64,000 nucleotides of DNA from an uncultured Rickettsiales bacterium (GTDB taxonomy: Bacteria > Pseudomonadota > Alphaproteobacteria > Rickettsiales > UBA1997): NCBI GenBank assembly GCA_934747265.1, contig CAKVGI010000006.1, positions 17,753 through 81,752 on the forward strand, in the 5' to 3' direction. Position numbers and translations under genes: made by a program. Positions within the stretch are counted from its first letter, which is position 1; every line of letters starts with the position of its first letter. Shown in pieces: positions 27,997-37,174 of this stretch. The notes beneath the pieces are model-generated. The model was given only the letters and a program-made list of their open reading frames with translations, had not been told where the DNA came from and made no database searches.

Positions 27997-29010
27997 ATGA
28001 ACGAAATAATAAAAAATAAAGAAAAAAATGAAGGTGATTCGCTAGAAAATACTTTAAGGCCGTTGCATTTAAATGATTTTATAGGGCAACATGAAATTAA
28101 AGAAAACCTAAAAGTATTTATAGAATCAGCAAAAATTAGGCAAGAGACATTAGATCATACATTGTTTTATGGTCCGCCGGGGCTAGGAAAAACAACTTTA
28201 TCTCAAATTATAGCTCATGAAATGGGTGTTGGCTTTAAAGGTACATCTGGTCCAATTATATCAAAAGCTGGCGATTTGGCCGCAATATTAACAAACTTGC
28301 AACCGAATGATATTTTATTTATAGACGAAATACACAGATTACATACATCAGTTGAAGAGGTTTTGTATTCAGCAATGGAAGATTATAAACTTGATATAAT
28401 TATTGGTGAAGGTCCAGCCGCTAGAACAATTAAAATAGATTTACCAAAATTTACATTAGTTGGCGCAACAACTAGATTGGGATTGTTATCCAACCCATTA
28501 AGAGATAGATTTGGCATCCCTTTAAAACTTAATTTTTACTCATATGATGAATTACAAAAAATAGTAGAAAGAGACTGTAGCATTTTAAATATTTCAATAT
28601 CAAAAGAAGGAAGCTATGAAATAGCTAGAAGATCAAGAGGTACACCAAGAATAGCGATTAGATTACTAAAAAGAGTTAGAGATTTTGCAATAGTAGCGAA
28701 AAAACAAGAAATAGATTTAGAAATTGTAAAACTAGCATTAAAAAGATTAAATGTTGATGAAATAGGCTTAGATAGTTCCGATATTAGATATTTAAGATTT
28801 ATAATAGAAAATTACAATGGTGGTCCCGTTGGTATTGATACAATTTCCGCTGGATTATCAGAAGAGAGAGATTCAATAGAAGATACTATTGAGCCATTTT
28901 TAATACAACAAGGCTTTATAAATAAAACGCCAAGAGGTAGAATTGCTACACAAAATGCATATAAACATTTAAAAATAGATTTTAAACAAAGTAGTGGTGG
29001 GTTATTATAA
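27997..29010 (+). CDS. ruvB: Holliday junction helicase motor RuvB
   Basis: AAA+ ATPase of 337 residues that drives branch migration with RuvA. It has RPLHLNDFIGQ at the N terminus, Walker A GPPGLGKTT (59-67), Walker B LFIDEIHRL, sensor 1 in VGATTRLGLLSNPLRDRFG, and a C-terminal winged helix (GPVGIDTISAGLSEERDSIED). A strong Shine-Dalgarno, AAGGAAGG, precedes the ATG. Length is normal. Confidence 0.97.
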   Translation: MNEIIKNKEKNEGDSLENTLRPLHLNDFIGQHEIKENLKVFIESAKIRQETLDHTLFYGPPGLGKTTLSQIIAHEMGVGFKGTSGPIISKAGDLAAILTNLQPNDILFIDEIHRLHTSVEEVLYSAMEDYKLDIIIGEGPAARTIKIDLPKFTLVGATTRLGLLSNPLRDRFGIPLKLNFYSYDELQKIVERDCSILNISISKEGSYEIARRSRGTPRIAIRLLKRVRDFAIVAKKQEIDLEIVKLALKRLNVDEIGLDSSDIRYLRFIIENYNGGPVGIDTISAGLSEERDSIEDTIEPFLIQQGFINKTPRGRIATQNAYKHLKIDFKQSSGGLL

Positions 29011-29028
29011 AAAATAAATTTATTTATT

Positions 29029-30363
29029 ATGGTAAAAATAATTTCTTTTATAATTTTATTTTTTGCATATCAAAATGCATTTGCAAATATGATTATTACT
29101 AATTTTAATGAAAAAATTAATTTTACTGATTATGGTAGAGAAGTTGAGACTAGTATAAAGATTAGAATTAGCCTTGAAAGTAATAATCAATATTATAAAG
29201 AATGGAGATATATTTTTGATAAAAGATTAAAAGTTAATATTTTAGAAGCTAAGGTAATTGGAAAAAAATATAAAACATCTTTTAATAATAATGAATTAAT
29301 ATTTCAATTTGGCAATGCAGTAAACGGCGATTTATTTGAATTTAGATTTAAATATAGAATATATAATGAAAATACAATAAAATATATTAGAGACGAATTT
29401 GTATCAATTCCTTATTTTGCGAGTGGAGCCAATGGTAATATAGTTGTAAATATACCAAATAATCTGGCGGTTTATTCTTTAAATAGAAAATTTACACAAA
29501 ATGGCAGTACTTATACTTGGAGAGGTACTGTACCAAAAAATGGATTTTCTGACTTTTTCTTTTTGACTTTAAAAAAAGCTAAATGGCAAGTAGAAATTTT
29601 AAGTGAAATAAGTTCAAACAAAAATATATCAAGCTTTGATATGATTATTCCATTATATTTTAAAAATGGTAATAATAAAATTGAAAAATATATAGTAGAA
29701 GCTAATTATAATAATAATTTTGCAAAAATAATAGAGAGTCAAGATTCAATAATTACAACTTTCAGAAATGCTGATAATTCATTATTTCAGGTAAAAGTTG
29801 ATGCCATTTTAAGTAATGATTATGATAACAAAATATGGATTAAATTAAATCCACAAAATTATTTAAAAATAGATAGAAGTTTATCTAATTATTTACAGAA
29901 CATTATTTACCAAATAAGACAAAATACAAAAGAAGACGAATTATTATATGTTATATTAGCTCAATGGGTAAATAAAAATGTTGAATATGACACAAATTAC
30001 GTTGGAAAAGATTTAACTACAAAGGAAATTTTAGAAAAAAAGAAAGGCGTTTGTATACATTATGCACAATTATATAATGATTTATTAAGATCAGTTGGAA
30101 TACCATCGGTAATAGTTTCTGGAATTAGTTATAATACAACGAATAATAAATTTGAAAATCACGCTTGGAATTTAGTCTACACAAACGGCGATTGGAGAGC
30201 AATAGACCCAACTTGGGGTTTATATTCTGGAATTTTACCAGTTTCTCATATATTTTTATATTTTGAAAATAGACCAGTAATTAATTATACAACTTACTCT
30301 AATTCTTCAATTCATTTTAAAAGCAATATTCAAAAAAATATAAACTTTATCAATGAGTATTAG
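29029..30363 (+). CDS. Secreted transglutaminase-like protein
   Basis: Protein of 444 residues with an N-terminal signal peptide (IISFIILFFAYQNAFA) and a C-terminal transglutaminase-like papain-fold domain (about 300-410). The catalytic triad can be read: Cys in KKGVCIHYAQ (about 342), His in NHAWNLV (about 376) and Asp in AIDPTWG (about 393). The first 290 residues resemble the beta-rich N-terminal region found before such domains. It is likely periplasmic and may be a peptidase; no substrate can be named. It follows ruvB by 18 bases, and its last 14 bases overlap the convergent antiporter gene. Confidence 0.85.
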   Translation: MVKIISFIILFFAYQNAFANMIITNFNEKINFTDYGREVETSIKIRISLESNNQYYKEWRYIFDKRLKVNILEAKVIGKKYKTSFNNNELIFQFGNAVNGDLFEFRFKYRIYNENTIKYIRDEFVSIPYFASGANGNIVVNIPNNLAVYSLNRKFTQNGSTYTWRGTVPKNGFSDFFFLTLKKAKWQVEILSEISSNKNISSFDMIIPLYFKNGNNKIEKYIVEANYNNNFAKIIESQDSIITTFRNADNSLFQVKVDAILSNDYDNKIWIKLNPQNYLKIDRSLSNYLQNIIYQIRQNTKEDELLYVILAQWVNKNVEYDTNYVGKDLTTKEILEKKKGVCIHYAQLYNDLLRSVGIPSVIVSGISYNTTNNKFENHAWNLVYTNGDWRAIDPTWGLYSGILPVSHIFLYFENRPVINYTTYSNSSIHFKSNIQKNINFINEY

Positions 30364-31813
30364 ATGAAATAAAATCAATTATCATACTTCTAAAAGAAAA
30401 TAAAGTATAGAAAACAGAAATTAATGTCATTTGTATCTTATAGTTAGATACTATACCACCGCCCTGTTGTAATTTTTTTATAATTTGTTTTTCTTCCTCT
30501 ATGTTATTAGTTTTTTTTCTTATGGTAATTATGATATGGGTAATATAAACACCCAATAAGACAAATAATTCTAACATATTAATAAAATATAACACATTAA
30601 AATTGTTAAAATCCAAACTTAAAAATGAATAAAAATTCATAAATATAGGTAAAAACTCAGCTATAAAAAACAAATTAACTTTTAATTTTGAATATTTGTA
30701 AATTGTTCCAATACTTGTAGTATTTAACTTTAATAATTCAAATAACACTGCCGAATAGGAAAGAATACTAATTGTAATTCCAAAAACTAATAATAAGAAA
30801 TTAACGTATAATTTTGCTAATTCTTCTGCTGTATTAAGAAATAAAAATTGAGAGAAAAATATTATAAAATTTAAAAATCCAAACAGTAAAATAAATTTTA
30901 CACCATTTTTTATATATTTAAAATTCAAAAACAATAACAATAAGAATATAACTATAAGGAAAAATCCAGAGTAGTAAAAATATAAACCAACATTACTAAT
31001 ATTATTATAAAAAACATAATACAAAACTTTTGTGAATAAAAATGTATTAAAAATAATAAAAGGAAATATTAATATTACAAGCATTGGTAATAAATCTTCA
31101 TAATAAAATTTTTCTTTAAATACAAAGTATATTGGCCCCGATAAATTAATTAAAATTAATAAAAACAAAATAACCAACAGCCAATATATCTCAATATTTT
31201 CTAATTTTGATATATTTTGAAATGTAAATAAATTGTTTTCATTATAAATAAAATAAAATCCAAGAATGCAAAGAAAAATCATACTTGAAATAAAACTAAT
31301 TGTTAAAACAATAGAATAATCTTTTCTAAAATCCTTTAAATCTGGATTTGTTATTAAGAAGTAAGAATAAATTAGCACCAAAGTATACAATAACAAACTA
31401 ACAACAATATCGTGAGAAAAAGACAAAAATATATATAATATATACAAACAAGCAATTTGTTGGTTATATAAAACGTACTTATCAGATAAGTTTAATAAAT
31501 TGAAAGAATCTTGAAATAAATAATTTAAGTAAAAAATCATAACCGCCATAGTTATACCAAAAGATAAATTAAACGGTTCAGAGGAAAAAATTATAGGTAT
31601 ATTTCTAGAAATTGAAAATAATCTTATATAATTTATACCATTAAAAGAATAAAGAATTACAAGTAATACACAAAACGCAAGAATAGTCCCATAAGTAAAA
31701 TTATTTATTTTTTTTTGTAGTCCAAAATTTTCATTGGTGAAAAAACTATTTAATAATCCAATAAAAGGAACTATTAAAATCATTGCGAATATAAAATTAT
31801 AAACAAACTGCAT
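30350..31813 (-). CDS. Mrp/NuoL-M-N-type antiporter subunit, divergent
   Basis: Integral membrane protein of 487 residues with about 13-14 helices, encoded last in a five-gene minus-strand cluster. Length, helix number and its place after an MrpD-like gene identify it as a second member of the antiporter-like family (NuoL/M/N, MrpA/D). By eye the key TM5 glutamate and TM7 lysine are not found: the TM5-like segment reads SLLLYTLVLIYSYFLI. It may therefore be structural rather than proton-translocating. The start lies 5 bases after the previous stop. Confidence 0.6.
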   Translation of the reverse strand: MQFVYNFIFAMILIVPFIGLLNSFFTNENFGLQKKINNFTYGTILAFCVLLVILYSFNGINYIRLFSISRNIPIIFSSEPFNLSFGITMAVMIFYLNYLFQDSFNLLNLSDKYVLYNQQIACLYILYIFLSFSHDIVVSLLLYTLVLIYSYFLITNPDLKDFRKDYSIVLTISFISSMIFLCILGFYFIYNENNLFTFQNISKLENIEIYWLLVILFLLILINLSGPIYFVFKEKFYYEDLLPMLVILIFPFIIFNTFLFTKVLYYVFYNNISNVGLYFYYSGFFLIVIFLLLLFLNFKYIKNGVKFILLFGFLNFIIFFSQFLFLNTAEELAKLYVNFLLLVFGITISILSYSAVLFELLKLNTTSIGTIYKYSKLKVNLFFIAEFLPIFMNFYSFLSLDFNNFNVLYFINMLELFVLLGVYITHIIITIRKKTNNIEEEKQIIKKLQQGGGIVSNYKIQMTLISVFYTLFSFRSMIIDFISSNTH

Positions 31814-31818
31814 ACCAA

Positions 31819-33285
31819 TTACCTTACATTAGATAAAAAATCAAATAAAATATTACTTATAATACCCTCAGAAAACGAGACAAAAAGTATTAATAAAAAT
31901 ATAATTAAAATAGCCAACATATAATTTGTCTTCATAGAAATTTTATTATCCAAAGATAAATATATATGCTCATCATGAACTTCTTTATAAAAAACAAAAT
32001 AATATCTATTAAACAGCAATATTATGCTTACTTTTTCCACTAAAAATGGTATAAATAAAAAATAATTTTTGCTAATAATTGTTGATAAAATATAATTCCA
32101 AGAAGAATTAAATCCAAAAGCTATTGGAAAACCAAGCTTTGATAAAAGTATAAAATATATTATATATCTGTAATTATAGAAGGAATATAATACAGGCACA
32201 TCTGATTTTTTAAACACATATATTAGCAAAGCAACTATTATATAAAATAAAAAATCTATCAATGTATGATTTATTAAAAATGAAAAAATACCAATAAAGC
32301 TATATTGATTATTCAAGCCGATTAATATTAGAATATAACCAAGCATTATCAACGAAAAACTATAAATCGTAGGCAAAAGATTTTTTCTTTCATATACTTT
32401 ATAAGCATTATAAATAACCAGAGCCGAGCCAATAAAATAAAATAAAAAATCCACATGAAAAATATTAAAAATGGTATTTATATCAAATAATGTAAAAATA
32501 AATCTATACAATAAATATATTCCTATAATAATATCTGAAAATAAAATATTTATAAATAATAAATTAGCTATCTCAGACGCTTTTGATACGCCAGAAAAAT
32601 AAAAATTAAACGAAAAAAATTTAAGCGATAAAGCGATTAAAAATACAAAAATTGATGCATTATATATATAATTATTTTCAACAACAGAAAGATTTTGCAT
32701 TATAAAATCTATATCAGCAGAGCCAAACGTAAAAAACACTATAAAAATAAAAAACATAAAAAATATAGATCCCAAAACGCCATAATTATAGTACTTATAA
32801 GCAACTTTGGTATAACTAATTTGTTTATAATCAGACATTAAATTATATAAGCTGAAAGAATATAGTTCAGTATAAATGTATATATTGAATATATTATTAC
32901 TTGTTAAAATACCGCAAATAGCAAAATAATTTATTAAATATATAGCAAAAAAGAAATTTAGTTTTTTAGTATAAATCATGCTATCATCAAAAAACATAAA
33001 CAATATCAACTTTGTGAAAAAAATCAATATTATAAACAATAGAGTTGATAGATCTATCCTAAACTCACCCATCAAAAACAATATATTATTGTCAATTTTA
33101 TTTTGTATAACAGCGTTTGGAAGAATTTCTGGTATTAAATAAAAACTCAACATTAATATAAAAGATACAGCTGATATACTTATAATTGTATTTGTAGCCT
33201 TATAATTTTGTAATATATTTATACCAGAAAATATCAATGGAATAAATAAAAAACAATATGGCAAGTTAATTAGATCCGTTATCAT
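31819..33285 (-). CDS. MrpD/MnhD-like antiporter subunit
   Basis: Membrane protein of 488 residues with about 14 helices. NNIFNIYIYTELYSFSLYNLMS aligns with the TM5 motif FNLYVWFE of MrpD and NuoM, keeping the essential Glu. SLKFFSFNFYFSG aligns with the TM7 motif containing the conserved Lys. NHTLIDFLFYI matches the TM8 motif but has Asp where Lys is usual. Mrp complexes exchange Na+ (or K+) for protons across the inner membrane. The start overlaps the upstream acidic-tail gene by 20 bases, so the genes are coupled. Confidence 0.7.
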   Translation of the reverse strand: MITDLINLPYCFLFIPLIFSGINILQNYKATNTIISISAVSFILMLSFYLIPEILPNAVIQNKIDNNILFLMGEFRIDLSTLLFIILIFFTKLILFMFFDDSMIYTKKLNFFFAIYLINYFAICGILTSNNIFNIYIYTELYSFSLYNLMSDYKQISYTKVAYKYYNYGVLGSIFFMFFIFIVFFTFGSADIDFIMQNLSVVENNYIYNASIFVFLIALSLKFFSFNFYFSGVSKASEIANLLFINILFSDIIIGIYLLYRFIFTLFDINTIFNIFHVDFLFYFIGSALVIYNAYKVYERKNLLPTIYSFSLIMLGYILILIGLNNQYSFIGIFSFLINHTLIDFLFYIIVALLIYVFKKSDVPVLYSFYNYRYIIYFILLSKLGFPIAFGFNSSWNYILSTIISKNYFLFIPFLVEKVSIILLFNRYYFVFYKEVHDEHIYLSLDNKISMKTNYMLAILIIFLLILFVSFSEGIISNILFDFLSNVR

Positions 33286-34303
33286 CGTCTTCCTTCTTGT
33301 TGTTATTTCTTTTTCCGTTTTTTATAGCTTCTATTCTTTCTTTTATTTTATTAACATTTTCTTTTATTTTTTCATCATTGTCAAAATCTTCTTCGTCTTC
33401 TTGAATATCTAAACCCTGTATCGCTTTTTCAAAGTCAAAATCAGTATTATTTTGTTTATCTCCAAAAATTTTCTTAGCTATATTATCTCTATCAGTTTTA
33501 TCATTTAATTTTATATTTTCAATACTTGGAGAATCATTCTTTATATTATATTCAATGATACCTTCTTTATTGTCTGTATTATCATTTACATCATCATTTT
33601 CTTCATTAAATGGCTCTACATCTATATTTTCTATTTTATTTTCCATTTTGCCATCGTCATTATCTATATTTTTTTCTTTATCGCTATCATTTATTTCTTC
33701 TATACTATTATTTTCTTCTTCATTTTCGCCTTTATCTTCGCTATCTTTTTTCTCGTTTTTCTTTTCGTTGTCCTCATCTTCTTCGGCATTCTCATCTTCT
33801 TCATCTTCTTCTTCCCATTCTTCATCTTCATCTTCCTCATATTCTTCATTATCCCCCTCATCCTCATCATTATCATCATCTAAGACTTCATACTGGTTGG
33901 TTTCATCTATTTCATCATTCGTATCTTCTGTTTCCATATTATTTTCTTCATCTTCTATTTCTTCCATATCATCGTCATCATAATCATAATCGTAATCATC
34001 ATATAATTCATCTTCATCTTTCAAATATCTATTTTTTACCAATAGATTATTTACTATACTTATTCCGGTAATCAATGTTAATAAAAAATTAATAAAAATT
34101 ATAATAAAAATTGGAAATAATATAGTTTCAAAATTTTTAATAACCAGTATATATATTATAAATGTAATCAACAACAGATAAACAAATGATAAATCCATCA
34201 TTTTTTTAATCGGTTTTTCTCTAACAAAGAATACTATCATAGCTACCCCTATAACAAATAGGAGACACAATGACACGAATATTCTAAAATCCATTATATT
34301 CAT
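33266..34303 (-). CDS. MnhC/NuoK-like membrane domain fused to a long acidic tail
   Basis: Protein of 345 residues. The first 95 residues contain three membrane helices. From position and size they correspond to the MnhC (NuoK-like) subunit that sits between MnhB and MnhD in Mrp operons. MnhC proteins are normally about 110 residues. Here about 240 further residues follow, extremely rich in Asp, Glu, Asn and Lys (for example YDYDYDDDDMEEIEDEEN), with no recognisable fold until a short helix near the end (about 300-330). The tail should be cytosolic if the helix count is right. The start overlaps the previous stop by 4 bases. Confidence 0.65.
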   Translation of the reverse strand: MNIMDFRIFVSLCLLFVIGVAMIVFFVREKPIKKMMDLSFVYLLLITFIIYILVIKNFETILFPIFIIIFINFLLTLITGISIVNNLLVKNRYLKDEDELYDDYDYDYDDDDMEEIEDEENNMETEDTNDEIDETNQYEVLDDDNDEDEGDNEEYEEDEDEEWEEEDEEDENAEEDEDNEKKNEKKDSEDKGENEEENNSIEEINDSDKEKNIDNDDGKMENKIENIDVEPFNEENDDVNDNTDNKEGIIEYNIKNDSPSIENIKLNDKTDRDNIAKKIFGDKQNNTDFDFEKAIQGLDIQEDEEDFDNDEKIKENVNKIKERIEAIKNGKRNNNKKEDDDNGSN

Positions 34304-34593
34304 AAAATGAAAGGTATATTAAAATTTAATAAAATCATTAACACATATATCAAAAAAATTACAAACAATCCCAATAATATTTTTCCAAAAGCTTTAAAAA
34401 TTACAAGATTTTTAGGAGTAATAGTTTTATGTCTCAAAAAAGATAGAATATAAGCAAGCAAAAAATATAATAAAGATACAGCAAAGCTATAAAAACCCAT
34501 AACCCTATAACTTGTAATAGAAAAAAATCCAAACAAGAGTAAAAACGGTATAAAAAATGACATCATCATTCTAAGTATCAAATCACCTTTCAT
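34300..34593 (-). CDS. MnhB-like antiporter subunit (short)
   Basis: Protein of 97 residues with three hydrophobic helices. The opening, DLILRMMMSFFIPFLLLFGFFSI, matches the N terminus of MnhB/MrpB (DLILRTVARFLVPLILLFGLY type). The glycine-rich PGGGFQGG motif that normally follows is not present, and the protein is shorter than the usual 140 residues. It overlaps the upstream gene by 11 bases and the downstream gene by 4 bases. Confidence 0.55.
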   Translation of the reverse strand: MKGDLILRMMMSFFIPFLLLFGFFSITSYRVMGFYSFAVSLLYFLLAYILSFLRHKTITPKNLVIFKAFGKILLGLFVIFLIYVLMILLNFNIPFIL

Positions 34594-35170
34594 CTTCGTT
34601 CTCCCTATTAAAAAAGTATAAAACTATCACCATACATACATATAATATAATTATATGGGTTAACTTTTGAAAAATTTTATTTTGATTTAGTAAAGCTATA
34701 TTTTCTTGATATTCAATATACTGTTTTGAATAAGAACTTTTATAATTTTTTATATCAAAATTATTCAATTCAACATTATCCCTAATTACATATTCGCTTT
34801 GCGTTTTATTAATTTTATAAAAATTTAAACCTATTATTGTAAACATAATTAATATTGTTAAAATAGATAGATTTAGCTTTAAATTAATTTTTGTTTTATC
34901 TTTTACATAATTATCATCATAATCATTGTGCAAATTAAAAATAAAAAATATGACAGCGAACAAGAAAAATATACTTATAACCAAAAACTCACCTAAATGA
35001 ATTTGTTGAACAATAACAGTTGAAGCTATAAAAATAACTAAAAGTATACTAACAAACAAGCTCAAAAAAACATTATATATATTTTTTACAAACAATAAAG
35101 AAGAAAACACCAACATCATCAATATAAATATAAGTGGTATATCAAATATTGTAAATAAAAAATTAAACAT
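34583..35170 (-). CDS. Mrp-cluster membrane protein, MbhD/DUF4040-like
   Basis: First gene of the antiporter cluster; 195 residues from ATG 35170 (the frame extends to a TTG at 35197). Three N-terminal helices are followed by a soluble segment and a C-terminal helix. QQIHLGEFLVIS sits where MbhD/MrpA-C proteins have DVALTEAAVG, keeping the Glu. By position it replaces the C-terminal MrpA/MbhD unit of Mrp operons. The assignment is from layout and one motif only. An MnhE/F/G set is not seen in the window. Confidence 0.5.
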   Translation of the reverse strand: MFNFLFTIFDIPLIFILMMLVFSSLLFVKNIYNVFLSLFVSILLVIFIASTVIVQQIHLGEFLVISIFFLFAVIFFIFNLHNDYDDNYVKDKTKINLKLNLSILTILIMFTIIGLNFYKINKTQSEYVIRDNVELNNFDIKNYKSSYSKQYIEYQENIALLNQNKIFQKLTHIIILYVCMVIVLYFFNRENEDER

Positions 35171-35382
35171 TCCATAATAACATTTTGAATTACACAAATC
35201 TTATAATTATTTTTTTAAACATCAAATGTTTTTTAAAATATTTTACATTATTTTTTAATATTTAGAGTTAAAAGAAATTATTGTAATTAAATATTCTTAT
35301 AAAAATTTTTAATTTATTAATTTTTTCTTTACAAACATAAAAATATATTTTATAATATTTTTAACTTAATATTATTATAAAA

Positions 35383-36339
35383 ATGTCTCAAATAATAAAT
35401 AAATTATTTGTTTTGGATTATAATGACACAATAGTGCTTGGTATTGAAAAAGTAATTGAAGATTTTTGTATCGCATTTTTTGGCAAAGATATATACGAAA
35501 AGATTAAATTAATAGAAAGAAGCAAAGGTAATAATATACTTGATAGATATGTGAAAGATGAGAGTTTTACCTTAAATGTAGAACAACTTAAAAAATATTG
35601 GAATAATTTTGAAAAATCTGAATTTTTTACAGTCTTAAACAATAACAAACATACAGCTGAGAAAATAGCTAGTATAATAAACGAAGATTTATCAAGCATT
35701 AAAGAAAATGATAATTTAAAGAGTTTTTGTTGCAATAAAATATTATATCCACTAATTGCCATGTATAATGTTCACATCACGGGTGTTAGGCCAGAAGATT
35801 CTTTTAAAACATTTATGCAAAAACATAGCAATAAAAATGATGAACTTATAATAATTAATACAGGTGGACCACAATGCTCTATTGAAAATGAACTAATAGA
35901 ATACATTAATTTAGACAATAAGAAGTATGGATATTTAAAATATTTCACAGTAAATAAATTAATATTTGGCTGTAATGAATTATCTTGCAAAAGAGATTCC
36001 GATAGAATACAAAAATTAACAGAGGAATTAAAAAATAGAGGATACAAAATAAGTAAAAACACGGAAATTATATTAATAGGTGATACAAAGAAAGATATTG
36101 ATAATTTTGAGGAAATAGACAGGCAATTTTTTCCAAGAAGTAAAATATTTATTTTAACAAGAAGAATTGATTGGACAGACGATTTAATGACCAGAAAAGA
36201 AAAACATAAAGAAAAGGCAGAAAAAGTAGACAAAGAATTAGAAGCAATAGAGGAAAGAAGAAAAGAACTTCAAGATATCATAAAACCAAACGATAAAGAT
36301 AAGAAATTAGCAAAAGACTTCAATGAAATCTCTATATAA
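35383..36339 (+). CDS. HAD-like superfamily protein
   Basis: Protein of 318 residues. The N terminus reads LFVLDYNDTIV: Asp12 is in place of the HAD nucleophile, but the second Asp (general acid/base) is Asn14. Motif II is IIINTGGP and motif IV is ILIGDTKKDID (about 230), so the Rossmannoid core is complete apart from that Asp. The C-terminal 60 residues form a charged coiled coil (KEKAEKVDKELEAIEERRKELQ). Substitution of the acid/base residue suggests altered or lost phosphatase activity. Stand-alone gene between the Mrp cluster and pth. Confidence 0.65.
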   Translation: MSQIINKLFVLDYNDTIVLGIEKVIEDFCIAFFGKDIYEKIKLIERSKGNNILDRYVKDESFTLNVEQLKKYWNNFEKSEFFTVLNNNKHTAEKIASIINEDLSSIKENDNLKSFCCNKILYPLIAMYNVHITGVRPEDSFKTFMQKHSNKNDELIIINTGGPQCSIENELIEYINLDNKKYGYLKYFTVNKLIFGCNELSCKRDSDRIQKLTEELKNRGYKISKNTEIILIGDTKKDIDNFEEIDRQFFPRSKIFILTRRIDWTDDLMTRKEKHKEKAEKVDKELEAIEERRKELQDIIKPNDKDKKLAKDFNEISI

Positions 36340-36348
36340 TTTCAAACT

Positions 36349-36918
36349 TTAAGATTTTTTTAAAACATTAGTCAAAAATAGATCTCTATTTGTAATCAAT
36401 AAATTTGCATTACTTACAATTCTATCACATATATTTTCAAGTTTTACTCTTTCATCTTCTGTAAATTTATTTAATACAAAATTTATAACATCATTATCAA
36501 AATTTGGTCTCCCTATACCAATTCTAACCCTATTATAATTTTTACCAATCATTTCATCTATACTTTTAATTCCATTATGTCCAGCCGAACCACAACCATT
36601 TTTAAGTCTCATTTTCCCAAGAGCTAAATCCATATCATCTTGAAAAACATAAATATTTTGTAGTGGTATTTTATAGAATTTTGATACCTCTGAAACAGCA
36701 ATTCCAGATTTATTCATATATGTTTGTGGTTTAATCAAAATAACTTTCTCACCATTTATAGTTCCTGTAAAAATTTCTGAATGAAATTTCTTGCTCTGAT
36801 AAATAAAACCATATTCCCTCATCATTTTATCAGCAACTATAAATCCAACATTATGTCTTGTATTATTATACTCTTCCCCAATATTCCCTAAACCAACAAA
36901 TAAATGCATTATTTTCAT
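36349..36918 (-). CDS. pth: Peptidyl-tRNA hydrolase
   Basis: Recycles peptidyl-tRNA dropped from ribosomes. 189 residues, normal length. The N-terminal VGLGNIGEEYNNTRHNVGF contains the catalytic His (about H22). FQDDMDLALGKMRLKNGCGSAGHNG holds the second catalytic Asp and the Asn/Gly loop, and NYNRVRIGIGRP is conserved. An in-frame ATG at 36909 would give the more typical start MHLFVGLGN. The partner gene rplY (ctc), often upstream, is absent. Confidence 0.96.
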   Translation of the reverse strand: MKIMHLFVGLGNIGEEYNNTRHNVGFIVADKMMREYGFIYQSKKFHSEIFTGTINGEKVILIKPQTYMNKSGIAVSEVSKFYKIPLQNIYVFQDDMDLALGKMRLKNGCGSAGHNGIKSIDEMIGKNYNRVRIGIGRPNFDNDVINFVLNKFTEDERVKLENICDRIVSNANLLITNRDLFLTNVLKKS

Positions 36919-37118
36919 TTTATGAATTATAGTTAAATATTAAAAAATATTTAAAATAAGTCAAACTATTTTTAAATATCCCCACCCATTTTTTACCATC
37001 CTTCATTAATCATCAATTAATCTTATCAACAAAAAAGAAATAAAAAGAAAAATATAAAACTTTAAAATTCAGAAATTCATTAAAATATAACTTTTTTCTC
37101 ATATTTAGCAATTTTTTA

Positions 37119-37146
37119 TTGACTTTAACCCATTTTGCAATACAAT
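37119..37146 (+). promoter_or_regulatory. Promoter of modular paralogue 1
   Basis: TTGACT (37119-37124) and TACAAT (37141-37146) with a 16-base spacer, 28 bases before the ATG. The whole upstream stretch from about 37040 is repeated almost exactly before paralogue 2. Confidence 0.7.
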
Positions 37147-37174
37147 TATTTTATATAAAACAAAAATGATAAAA

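Noticed and set aside
33555..34071. Two plus-strand ORFs rich in Ser/Phe or His/Leu
   Set aside because: They are antisense to the acidic tail of the MnhC-like gene and result from GAT/GAA codon runs on the other strand.
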